Assembly: GCF_000284015.1 (NCBI RefSeq)
Contig: NC_016943.1
Span: 1,839,541-1,903,540, forward strand
Source: Blastococcus saxobsidens DD2
GTDB lineage: Bacteria; Actinomycetota; Actinomycetes; Mycobacteriales; Geodermatophilaceae
Reading direction: 5' to 3'
Length of the DNA stretch: 64,000 nucleotides
Shown: piece after piece, positions 1 to 8,068 of the stretch
Layout: each line of letters opens with the position of its first letter
Numbering within the stretch: the first letter of the stretch is position 1
Notes under the pieces: generated by a model
Told to the model about the DNA's origin: nothing
Database searches by the model: none
What the model saw: only the letters and a program-made list of their open reading frames with translations
Made by a program: the position numbers and the translations under genes

Positions 1-182
1 ACCGCCTCGATGAGGTTCCCCAGGGCGAGGTCTGGGTCTACTGCGGGTCGGGCTACCGGGCTTCCATCGCCGCCTCGGTCCTCGACCGACCCGGCCGCCA
101 GGTCGTGCTGGTCGACGACGACTACGGCAGCGCCAAGGAGCTCGGTCTGGAGGACGAACCCCGTGGTGGAGACCGACGGTGA
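1..182 (+). CDS. Rhodanese-like domain protein, C-terminal end (partial)
   Basis: Only the last 60 or so codons are in the window; the reading frame is open from the left edge and stops at TGA 180-182. The visible part contains Val-Tyr-Cys-Gly-Ser-Gly-Tyr-Arg, the active-site loop of a rhodanese (sulfurtransferase) domain with its persulfide-forming cysteine, followed by the usual helix and a strand ending in a short hydrophilic tail. Rhodaneses transfer sulfane sulfur. Many actinobacterial copies are the C-terminal half of a metallo-beta-lactamase/rhodanese protein, but the N-terminal part cannot be seen here. A metal-resistance gene follows 115 bp downstream, so a role in thiol or metal stress is possible but inferred only from position. 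Confidence 0.75.
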   Translation, partial: RLDEVPQGEVWVYCGSGYRASIAASVLDRPGRQVVLVDDDYGSAKELGLEDEPRGGDRR

Positions 183-297
183 TGACGGCGGACTCACGGG
201 CTACCGGGATTGCATCGTCCCGTCTGGGAGTTCGCGGCAGTGAGCACGGGCGAGCAGGACGCCGCACCTGTCTCGCGGGCTCGGCAAGGAGGAGAGC

Positions 298-3171
298 GTG
301 ACCACCACTGAGCTGCTCGTCGTCGCCGGGGGCGTCGCCCTGATGGGCGTTCTGGCCTGGTACTTCTTCGCCCCACGCAAGGCCACGCACGCCCAGGTCC
401 AAGGCGGGCGTCAGGTCGTCGACATCACGGTCAAGGGCGGATACTCACCGAGCCTCATCCGGGTCCAGGCCGGCACCCCGGTGCAGCTGCGGTTCCATCG
501 CCAGGAGAACAGCGATTGCACAGCCCGGGTGGTGTTCCCCGACCTGCGCAAGAGCGCCTCGCTGGCCGCCTTCGGCACGACGACGCTGGATCTCGCCATC
601 GACCAACCCGGTGAATACGGCTGGGCGTGCGGGATGAACATGCTGCACGGCACCCTCATCGCCGAGGAAGGCGGCGACGGTGACGGGCTCCGCGCCAAGG
701 CCGAGCGGGCCGAGACGCCCTTGGCGTCGCCAGACCAAGGCGGCGACGAGGTTGTCGAGGCCGCCCGGGGCGTCACGCAGGAGAACCGGGAAACCGCTCG
801 CGCCGTCGGCGTCGGGCCCCGGGTGGACGACGTCGCGACGTGTGAACGGGCCGAATTCCTGCTGCCCGGCGCGCTCCGCAGCCTGCCCACCGACGTGGCA
901 CGCGCGGAAGCCCAGCTGCGAGCTGTCGGGGGTGTCGACTCCGCCCAGGTGAACTTCGGCGCGGAACGCGCGGTGATCATGTACTACCCGACGCTGGTCG
1001 ACGTGGAGGGGCTGACGGAGGCGGTCGCGGCCGCCACCGGCTTCCCGGCCCGGCTCCGGGCCGAACCCGGAGCCGCCTCGACCGAGGACGCCGAGGCGGA
1101 GGCGCGCCGAGAGGAGGTCCGCGACCTGACCCGGCGCGTCGCCGTCGGTGCAGTTCTGAGCCTGCCGGTGGTGTACGCGACGATGGTCGGGCACTTCATC
1201 GGCGGCCAGTACGTGCCCGATCTCCTCGAGAATCCGTACATCCAGCTGCTGCTGACCCTGCCGGTGTTCTTCTGGGTCGGCTGGCCGATCCACACCACCG
1301 GATGGCGGGCACTGCTCAACCGCAGTGCCGAGATGAACAGCCTCATCACGCTGGGGACGATCGCCGCGTTCGGCTACAGCCTCGTGGTCACTGTCGTGCC
1401 AGGGGTTCTGCCCGAGGACGTGCGCGAGGTCTACTACGAGGTCGTCTCGGTCATCATCACGCTGATCCTCCTCGGCCGGCTGGTCGAGGCCCGCGCCCGA
1501 GCCGGCACCGGTGACGCCATTCGTGCCCTGGTCGAGCTCACCCCGGCCACGGCGCGCGTGCTCCGTGACGGCCAGGAGGTCGAGGTCGGCGTCGACGAGG
1601 TCGAGGTCGGCGACGACGTGCGCGTTCGACCTGGCGAGAAGATCCCGGTGGATGGCGAGATCGTCGACGGCGGCTCCACGATCGACGAGTCGATGGTCAC
1701 CGGTGAGAGCGTCCCGGTCAGCAAGGCGGCCGGCGACGAGGTCATCGGTGCCACGGTGAACCAGACCGGCGCCTTCACGATGCGGGCGACCAGGGTGGGC
1801 TCGGAGACCGCCCTTGCCCAGATCATCAAGCTGGTCCAGGAGGCGCAGTCCTCCAAGGCACCGATCCAGCGGCTCGTCGATGCCGTCGCGAGCTACTTCG
1901 TGCCGGCGGTGGTCTTCATCGCCATCGCCACGTTCGTGTTGTGGTTCGTGTTCGGCCCGGCCCTGACCCTCGCAGTGATCGCTACGGTCAGCGTGCTGAT
2001 CATCGCCTGCCCGTGTGCTCTGGGGCTGGCCACCCCCCTGTCGATCATGGTCGCTACCGGCAAGGGCGCCCACGCGGGGGTTCTGATCAAGAGCGCCGAG
2101 GCGTTGGAGACCGCCCACAAGCTCGACACGGTGGTGCTCGACAAGACCGGCACGATCACCCGGGGCGCACCGGCGCTGACCGACGTGATCGCTGTCGCCG
2201 GGCAGGACGAGGGAGAGCTGCTCGGTCTGGTGGCTTCCGCCGAGGCGGACAGCGAGCACCCGCTGGCCAGTGCGATCGTGGCGGGGGCACGTGAGCGCGG
2301 ACTCGACCTCGTGCGACCGACCGCCTTCGACTCCGTCACCGGCAAGGGTGTTCGGGCGACGGTGGGCGGACAGGAGGTGCTGATCGGCAACGCACGCCTG
2401 CTGCGGGACGCCGGCATGGGGACCGGCGAGCTCGAAGACCACGCCCATCGGCTGGCTGATGACGGGAAGACCCCGATGTTCGTCGCCGTGGCGGGACGCC
2501 CCGCCGGTCTCATCGCCGTCGCCGACACGATCAAGCCCGACTCGGTCGCGGCCATCCGGGCCCTGCACGACCTGGGACTCGAGGTCGCGATGATCACCGG
2601 CGACAACGAGCGGACGGCACACGCGGTCGCCCGCCAGGTCGGCATCGACCGCGTCCTCGCCGAGGTGCTGCCGGAGCAGAAGGCCGCCGAGGTCCGCAGC
2701 CTCCAGGACGAGGGCAAGCTCGTGGCGATGGTCGGCGACGGCATCAACGACAGCCCGGCACTGGCTCAGTCCGACGTCGGTATCGCTATCGGCACCGGTA
2801 CCGACGTCGCCATCGAGGCCGCCGACGTCACGCTCATGTCCGGCGAGCTGAGAGGTCTGGTCACTGCGATCGCGCTGTCCAAGGGGACCATGCGCAACAT
2901 CCGGCAGAACCTGTTCCTGGCGTTCGGGTACAACACCGCCGCAATCCCCATCGCCGCCGGCCTGCTCTACCCGGTCACCGGTGCACTGCTCTCGCCGATG
3001 ATCGCTGCCGCTGCCATGGCCCTGTCGAGCATCAGCGTCGTGGTCAACGCCGCTCGGCTCAACCGGTTCACCCCACCGCGGGTCGTCGCCACCGTCCACG
3101 AAGAGCGCGGGACGACGACGGCTCCGTCCACCGGTGCTGCGCTCGCTCCGCCGGAAGCGAAACAACGGTGA
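298..3171 (+). CDS. copA: Copper-transporting P1B-type ATPase with N-terminal cupredoxin domain
   Basis: This is a 957-residue heavy-metal ATPase that should export Cu+ from the cytoplasm. It starts at GTG behind an AGGAGG ribosome site. Order of parts: a membrane helix (about residues 4-25), a cupredoxin-like domain (about 40-125) ending in Cys-Gly-Met-Asn-Met-Leu-His-Gly, an HMA-like fold (about 180-255) whose CxxC metal site is replaced by Gly-Ala-Leu-Arg-Ser-Leu-Pro, then the ATPase core. The core shows TGES, the Cu-type CPC membrane motif (about residue 571), the DKTGT phosphorylation site (about 615), the SEHP motif and [10 protein letters not shown]. The usual CopA is about 700-800 residues without a cupredoxin. 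The extra domain could pass copper to or from the pump, which is inference. No CsoR regulator is seen nearby. Confidence 0.93.
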   Translation: MTTTELLVVAGGVALMGVLAWYFFAPRKATHAQVQGGRQVVDITVKGGYSPSLIRVQAGTPVQLRFHRQENSDCTARVVFPDLRKSASLAAFGTTTLDLAIDQPGEYGWACGMNMLHGTLIAEEGGDGDGLRAKAERAETPLASPDQGGDEVVEAARGVTQENRETARAVGVGPRVDDVATCERAEFLLPGALRSLPTDVARAEAQLRAVGGVDSAQVNFGAERAVIMYYPTLVDVEGLTEAVAAATGFPARLRAEPGAASTEDAEAEARREEVRDLTRRVAVGAVLSLPVVYATMVGHFIGGQYVPDLLENPYIQLLLTLPVFFWVGWPIHTTGWRALLNRSAEMNSLITLGTIAAFGYSLVVTVVPGVLPEDVREVYYEVVSVIITLILLGRLVEARARAGTGDAIRALVELTPATARVLRDGQEVEVGVDEVEVGDDVRVRPGEKIPVDGEIVDGGSTIDESMVTGESVPVSKAAGDEVIGATVNQTGAFTMRATRVGSETALAQIIKLVQEAQSSKAPIQRLVDAVASYFVPAVVFIAIATFVLWFVFGPALTLAVIATVSVLIIACPCALGLATPLSIMVATGKGAHAGVLIKSAEALETAHKLDTVVLDKTGTITRGAPALTDVIAVAGQDEGELLGLVASAEADSEHPLASAIVAGARERGLDLVRPTAFDSVTGKGVRATVGGQEVLIGNARLLRDAGMGTGELEDHAHRLADDGKTPMFVAVAGRPAGLIAVADTIKPDSVAAIRALHDLGLEVAMITGDNERTAHAVARQVGIDRVLAEVLPEQKAAEVRSLQDEGKLVAMVGDGINDSPALAQSDVGIAIGTGTDVAIEAADVTLMSGELRGLVTAIALSKGTMRNIRQNLFLAFGYNTAAIPIAAGLLYPVTGALLSPMIAAAAMALSSISVVVNAARLNRFTPPRVVATVHEERGTTTAPSTGAALAPPEAKQR

Positions 3172-3245
3172 CCTGACGTGCTCCCGATCTCTACCGCAAC
3201 GGTGTTCGGGATGCAGCCCTCACCGGGGAGGGCCCGGTAGCTCTG

Positions 3246-4292
3246 ATGCCACGGAACGACCGTAGAAGAGCGGCGATTACGATTCTCCGACGTTCCGCCG
3301 AGCCTGTCGTCACACCGGGGCCCGGGGCCGGCCCTCCAGCGTCCAAGCAGGGCTTTCTCGAGAGGTTCGAGAAGCGCGTCGCGCAGCACCGTCTCCGGTT
3401 CCGTGGACGTCCGCTGGGGCTGCTGAGCGTGCGCGTCGCCCGTCGCTTCGTGGAGGTGCGCGTCACCGGCCTCGCCGCGGAGATGACCTATTACCTCATC
3501 CTGTCCCTTGTACCTCTGGTGACCGCGCTAGGAGCCGCGCTGGGCCTCCTGGGCGACGTGCTGGGACCCTCCTCGGTCCGCAGCATGGAGACCGCCCTGA
3601 TCTCCGCTGTCGAGGCGGTGCTCAGCCCGGAACTCGCTGCGGAGGTCGCCGTTCCGTTGGTCGAGCAGTTGCTGCGCCAAGAGCGGGTCGGGGTGGCGAT
3701 CGGCAGCGTCGCCGGGGCGCTCTGGCTGGGCAGTCGGGTGTTCCGGGCAGCCATGCGTGCTCTCGGGGATGCCTACCAGGTCGACGAGCGCCGCAGACTC
3801 CCCGTGCTGTGGGGGCTGTCCCTCGTGTTCACGTTGGCAGCCGTCGTCGTCGTCGCGCTGCTGCTGAGCCTGATCGTGGTGGGTCCGCTTCTCGGCGGCG
3901 GGCGGTGGCTGGCCGACGTCCTCGGTACCGGGGAGCAGTTCGAGCAGGCCTGGAATCTCGGTCGCTGGCCACTGGTCCTGTTCGTGGGCGTCATCTTCCT
4001 GGCCTGGCTGTACCGGGTCGGCCAGACGGCGGACGACTCGTGGCGCGACGCGCTGCCAGGCGCTCTGTTGGCAACCGTCACGCTGGTCACCCTCGCTGCG
4101 GCCTTCCGGCTGTACGTGGACGTTGCGGGTCCGCAGGGTCCGGACATCAGCGGCGGGTCCGATGCCGTGGCCGTCGTGGGCCGGTTCATCGGCACGGCAC
4201 TGGCCACGATGCTCTTCGGCTGGCTGGCAAGCATCGTCGTCCTCACGGGGGGCGTGTTCAACGCCGAATGGAACCGACTCAACAGGTCCTGA
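3246..4292 (+). CDS. YihY/BrkB family membrane protein
   Basis: The 348-residue product has a polar N-terminus of about 55 residues and then six hydrophobic segments. The family signature lies near residues 70-90, where Gly-Leu-Ala-Ala-Glu-Met-Thr-Tyr-Tyr matches the YihY/BrkB (UPF0761) motif. The family are inner-membrane proteins of uncertain function, once mis-named ribonuclease BN. The start at ATG 3246 is supported by a GGAGGG stretch about 15 bp upstream. The gene follows the copper ATPase by 75 bp on the same strand and may be cotranscribed; nothing in the protein itself points to metals. Confidence 0.85.
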   Translation: MPRNDRRRAAITILRRSAEPVVTPGPGAGPPASKQGFLERFEKRVAQHRLRFRGRPLGLLSVRVARRFVEVRVTGLAAEMTYYLILSLVPLVTALGAALGLLGDVLGPSSVRSMETALISAVEAVLSPELAAEVAVPLVEQLLRQERVGVAIGSVAGALWLGSRVFRAAMRALGDAYQVDERRRLPVLWGLSLVFTLAAVVVVALLLSLIVVGPLLGGGRWLADVLGTGEQFEQAWNLGRWPLVLFVGVIFLAWLYRVGQTADDSWRDALPGALLATVTLVTLAAAFRLYVDVAGPQGPDISGGSDAVAVVGRFIGTALATMLFGWLASIVVLTGGVFNAEWNRLNRS

Positions 4293-4643
4293 TGCACGTG
4301 CACCCACCAGCGAACACCCAACCGACCGGCCCGATGCCCGGCGACTGAACGGGGTGGGGACCGGGGCGCTGCGACAACGACGGACAACCCGCCGAGACCG
4401 CGTCATCCGGCCATGTCAGAACGATGCCAACTATGCGCTATCGTAGATCGGTCGCACGCAGGGCTTCGCCGGGCGACCCACCACGTTGTCGGCCGGCCTC
4501 TCGGGCGGCTGTCTCCAGGGCCTCCCTGGGCGGGAGTGCCTCCGGTGGAAGGCAGCGACCACGTCGCGAACTGGCAGCGCGCTGTTGGCTGAGTTGGCAA
4601 CCGGCGCCTCCGCGCGGCCTCGGATACACGTAGAAGGAGAGCC
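4293..4643. other. Gene-free stretch after the BrkB gene
   Basis: No coding region could be supported here. It ends in an AGAAGGAG ribosome site that serves the DUF3105 gene at 4644, and probably holds the promoter of that gene; no clear -35/-10 pair stands out. Confidence 0.4.
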
Positions 4644-5375
4644 GTGGGCAAGGACCAGGAACCTCGCCAGGACCGTCGGGGTAGTGGATCAAGCCGATCC
4701 GGGGGCCGTTCCGGAGGACGCGGCCGTCCGCAGGCGAACGTTGTCACTGCGCAGCGACCGTGGGGACTGATCGCTGCGGCGATCGCCGTGGTGGTCTTTG
4801 CCGCGGCCGTCATCAGCTATGCCGTGGTACAGGTCGACAACGCCGAGGCCATGCGTGCCGATTCCGTCGAGGAGATCGACGGCATCGAGGTGTTCGACTA
4901 CGCCGCCGGCCAGGAGCACGTGAGCAGCGAGGTCGACTACGACCAGACGCCTCCGGTGGCCGGGCCGCACGACGGGGTGTGGGCCGACTGCACCGGGACC
5001 GTGTACGACGTCGACATCCGGCACGAGAACGCCGTGCACAGCCTCGAGCACGGTGCCGTATGGATCACCTACGACCCGGAGGCAGTCTCCGAGGACGACA
5101 TCGCCCTGCTCGCCGAGGTCGCTGACGAGTCCGGCCGGATGCTGTCGCCCTACGTTGGCCTGGATTCGCCGATCAGTGTCCAGTCCTGGAACCACCAGCT
5201 GAAGGTCGACTCTGCCACCGATCCACGCATCAAGCAGTACGCCGATTTCATGACCTTCAACGCCGAACTCTTCCCCGAGCCGGGGGCCACCTGTCAGAGC
5301 CCGCAGTTCCTGGCCGACCCGTTCGTGGAGGACGGCGCCGCCCTCGACCCCGACTCCGGGACGTCGGCACCGTGA
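4644..5375 (+). CDS. DUF3105 membrane-anchored protein
   Basis: The 243-residue protein has a Gly/Arg/Ser-rich cytoplasmic start, one membrane helix at about 45-67 and an extracytoplasmic domain. That domain carries the DUF3105 signature: a Trp-Ala-Asp-Cys-Thr-Gly box, then Asn-Ala-Val-His-Ser-Leu-Glu-His-Gly-Ala-Val-Trp. The function of DUF3105 is not known. In actinobacteria such genes often sit beside DUF305 genes and copper transporters, as here, and the conserved histidines could bind metal (inference). The start is GTG 4644 with AGAAGGAG directly upstream. The DUF305 gene follows about 130 bp downstream. Confidence 0.85.
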   Translation: MGKDQEPRQDRRGSGSSRSGGRSGGRGRPQANVVTAQRPWGLIAAAIAVVVFAAAVISYAVVQVDNAEAMRADSVEEIDGIEVFDYAAGQEHVSSEVDYDQTPPVAGPHDGVWADCTGTVYDVDIRHENAVHSLEHGAVWITYDPEAVSEDDIALLAEVADESGRMLSPYVGLDSPISVQSWNHQLKVDSATDPRIKQYADFMTFNAELFPEPGATCQSPQFLADPFVEDGAALDPDSGTSAP

Positions 5376-5508
5376 TGAGGTCGGCGTCCCGCGCACGCAC
5401 CGCCGGATGGATTCGCCGGCGCGTCAGCGGGAGCGATCGACAGGTCATCCAGTTCCGGATGAGTTCCGTGCCGGGCGAGCGAATCGGAGATCAGACCGGT
5501 GGGGAGGG

Positions 5509-6177
5509 ATGGTGACGGGAGAGACGACCGCTCGGTCGGGGTATCGCCGGCTGCGGGCCCTTTTGGGCGTGGTCATCGCAGTCGGGCTGCTGTTGCTCGG
5601 CGGCGGAGCGGCCGTGACGCTCGGTCTGGGTCGGGACGAGGCGCCCGGCGCGGATTCCGTGGACGCCGGCTTCTCGCGAGACATGTCCCGCCATCATCTG
5701 CAGGCAGTGGAGATAGCCAACCTGGCGTTCGAACGCACCGATGATCCAGAGATCGGCCAGATGGCGTTCGACATCTCGGCCACGCAGACCAATCAGGCCG
5801 GTCGCATGCAGGGCTGGTTGTCACTCTGGGGGATCCCACCCACTGGTGGTGAGACGATGGCCTGGATGGCGACCGACGAGCACGCCGGCCACGACGCGGC
5901 CATGGGGGCCGACGGCCTGATGCCGGGCATGGCCACCGAAGAGGAGTTGGCCGAGCTGCGCGACTCGTCGGGCACGGCATTCGACAGGCGCTTCCTGCAG
6001 CTGCTGATTCGTCACCACCAGGGTGGCCTGGAGATGGCGGAGGCGGCTGCGGATCGTGCCGAGGAGCAGGCGGTACGCAGTCTCGCGGGCACGATCGCCG
6101 AGACGCAGACGGCCGAGACCGCCACGATGACGAAGATGCTGAGTGCCCGCGGAGCAGCGCCGCTACCCGCACCCTGA
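5509..6177 (+). CDS. DUF305 family protein, membrane anchored
   Basis: The product is 222 residues, with one N-terminal membrane helix (about residues 14-37) and an outside domain holding two copies of the DUF305 motif: Phe-Ser-Arg-Asp-Met-Ser-Arg-His-His-Leu-Gln-Ala and Leu-Leu-Ile-Arg-His-His-Gln-Gly-Gly. DUF305 is a ferritin-like four-helix fold often found with copper-resistance genes; its paired histidines are likely metal ligands. I chose ATG 5509 over an in-frame start at 5407 because GGGGAGGG lies just before 5509 and the membrane helix then falls near the N-terminus. A Met/His-rich stretch between the motifs (Glu-His-Ala-Gly-His-Asp) also suggests metal binding. Confidence 0.85.
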   Translation: MVTGETTARSGYRRLRALLGVVIAVGLLLLGGGAAVTLGLGRDEAPGADSVDAGFSRDMSRHHLQAVEIANLAFERTDDPEIGQMAFDISATQTNQAGRMQGWLSLWGIPPTGGETMAWMATDEHAGHDAAMGADGLMPGMATEEELAELRDSSGTAFDRRFLQLLIRHHQGGLEMAEAAADRAEEQAVRSLAGTIAETQTAETATMTKMLSARGAAPLPAP

Positions 6178-6419
6178 GGGTCGGGCCGAGCGACCGCTGA
6201 ACCACGGAAGGGGGCCCGTTGGACAGGGGCAGGCTCGGTCCGTGAACGATCTATCACCGATCATTCGACTGGGAGGTCGGGGACTTGACCAGGCCCTGAC
6301 CGGCGAACCCCCTGTGCAGGACGGACATCCATGCTCCTAGCCCGTCCGATCGCCCTCGTCATCGCTGCTCGATTGCCCGCGGCCGGCTGGAGAAGCACAT
6401 CCTCGACGGCGGCGACGTC

Positions 6420-7502
6420 GTGAGCCTGCCAGCGGAGCGAGCGGGCTGGCCTACCGCGCCTGATGATCCCGGCGCTGAGCCCACGTCCGGGATCGGCCGC
6501 GCCGTGAAATTCGGCGAACGCCACCAGGTGGCCATCTACCTTCTGACCCTGGCCGGTGCCGTGCTGTTCGGCGTGGCGGCCCCCACCACGGGGCCGGCGC
6601 TGGAGCATGGGATCGAGCCCGTGCTCGCGACTCTGCTCTACGCCACGTTTCTGCAGGTTCCGTTCACGTCGCTGAACCGCAGCTTTCGGGACGGCCGCTT
6701 CTTGTCGGCCGTCCTGGTAGTGAACTTCCTGGTGGTTCCCCTCGTCGTGTGGGGCCTGACCCTCGCGCTGCCGGATGACCGCGCGGTTCTGCTGGGCGTG
6801 CTGCTGGTGCTGCTCGCGCCGTGCGTCGACTACGTGATCGTTTTCGCGGGCCTGGCCGGAGGGTCGGCGCAGCGTCTGCTCGCTGCCGCGCCGCTGCTCA
6901 TGCTCGCCCAGATGGTCCTGCTACCGCTCTATCTGCTCTTGTTCCTGGGCTCGGACCTCGCCGCCATCGTCGATCCCGCTCCGTTCGTCGAGGCGTTCGT
7001 CGTCCTGATCGCGATACCGCTGACTCTGGCCCTGTGCACCGAGCTGCTCGCCAGACGACACCGCGCTGGTGTGATGATCACGCGGGTGATGACCGCACTG
7101 ATGGTCCCGCTGATGGCCGCCACGCTGTTCACCGTGGTGGCCTCCCAGATTCCCCAGGTCAGCGACAGCCTCGGAACCGTCGCCCGGGTCATCCCGATCT
7201 ATGCAGCGTTTCCGGTCATCATGGCCGTGGTTGGACGGGTGGCCACGCAGGTGTTCCGTCTCGACGTTTCCGCAGGCCGGGCACTGAGCTTCAGCGGCGC
7301 CACCCGCAACTCCCTCGTGGTGCTACCCCTCGCGCTCGCTCTGCCTGAGCCGTACGCAATCGGTGCGGTCATCGTGGTGAGCCAGACTCTCGTCGAGTTG
7401 GTCGCCATGGTCGTCTACGTGCGGGTCATCCCACGCCTGCAGCCGGCAATACCGGGGCGTTCGAAGGGACGGCGGCTGAGGTGCTGGGCGTCATCGTCAT
7501 GA
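6420..7502 (+). CDS. ACR3/BASS-superfamily permease, arsenic-resistance type
   Basis: The 360-residue protein has about ten membrane segments typical of the bile acid:sodium symporter (BASS) superfamily. In the fourth segment the sequence Leu-Ala-Pro-Cys-Val-Asp-Tyr resembles the Ala-Pro-Cys motif of arsenite exporters of the ACR3 branch, whose cysteine is essential for As(III) transport. That makes metalloid efflux the best guess, but related proteins carry organic anions, so the substrate is inferred. The GTG 6420 start has only a weak ribosome site, and the true start may lie further in, near the first helix (about residue 35). No arsenate reductase is visible nearby. Confidence 0.75.
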   Translation: MSLPAERAGWPTAPDDPGAEPTSGIGRAVKFGERHQVAIYLLTLAGAVLFGVAAPTTGPALEHGIEPVLATLLYATFLQVPFTSLNRSFRDGRFLSAVLVVNFLVVPLVVWGLTLALPDDRAVLLGVLLVLLAPCVDYVIVFAGLAGGSAQRLLAAAPLLMLAQMVLLPLYLLLFLGSDLAAIVDPAPFVEAFVVLIAIPLTLALCTELLARRHRAGVMITRVMTALMVPLMAATLFTVVASQIPQVSDSLGTVARVIPIYAAFPVIMAVVGRVATQVFRLDVSAGRALSFSGATRNSLVVLPLALALPEPYAIGAVIVVSQTLVELVAMVVYVRVIPRLQPAIPGRSKGRRLRCWASSS

Positions 7503-7621
7503 ACCGCACTTGGCGAGGGATCGGGTCAAGGTGACGCTAAGGGCTCTGCAGTCGAGCCGGCCGGTCGTGAGGCGGGCGCGGATCATCGGGCGCCCTCTGT
7601 TGAGCGGCGCCGCGCGTCAGT

Positions 7622-7649
7622 TTGTCGCACTGTCCCGGCGCGCTATCAT
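7622..7649 (+). promoter_or_regulatory. Promoter of the ArsR/CtpG-like/lspA unit
   Basis: TTGTCG (7622-7627) and TATCAT (7644-7649) are separated by 16 bp, a good -35/-10 pair. The GTG start at 7656 lies only 6 bp past the -10 box, so the message is probably leaderless. The paralogous regulator at 16833 has the same layout, which supports the call. Confidence 0.5.
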
Positions 7650-7655
7650 CGTCCG

Positions 7656-8068
7656 GTGACGATTGCTGAGGCGCCGACGGAAGCCGTCCCGCGAGCAGCT
7701 CTGGCGTCGGCGGGGACGCTGTTCCACGGTCTCGGTGACTCCGCCCGCCTCGCGTTGCTGCGTCGCCTCGCCGAGGGCGAGGCCCGAGTCGTCGACCTTG
7801 TAGCGGAGCTCGGCATGGCGCAGTTCACGGTGTCGGCACACCTGGCTCGCCTGCGGGACTGCGTCCTGGTCGACTTCCGATCCCGAGGCCGCGCCTGGTG
7901 TACTCCCTGACCCACCCTCAGTTGATGGACCTGCTCGCCACGGCGGAAACGCTGCTCGCCGCCACCGGCAATGCGGTCGCCGTCTGTCCCGGCTTCGGCG
8001 CCCCTCGACCGCAGCTCCGACCCACCACCCCGGCCGAGACCACCCACGACGAGGAGAGCACCCGATGA
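7656..8068 (+). pseudogene. ArsR/SmtB (CmtR-like) regulator broken by a frameshift
   Basis: The first frame encodes a winged-helix ArsR protein from GTG 7656 but stops at 7910 after Arg-Gly-Arg-Ala-Trp-Cys-Thr-Pro. The rest of the domain continues in the next frame (Val-Tyr-Ser-Leu-Thr-His-Pro...) to TGA 8066-8068. One missing base near 7898, probably a C, explains it. Compared with the intact paralogue at 16438-16833, the fold matches along the whole length. CmtR senses Cd/Pb through three cysteines. Here the second (Leu-Arg-Asp-Cys) and a C-terminal one (Ala-Val-Cys-Pro) remain, but the first position is Arg. The stop overlaps the ATPase start (ATGA). If not a sequencing error, the ATPase would have lost its local repressor. 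Confidence 0.8.

Noticed and set aside
445-3165. Long minus-strand open frame across the copper ATPase
   Set aside because: It is a shadow of the plus-strand gene: low-complexity Arg/Gly/Asp/His content, no motifs and no ribosome site.
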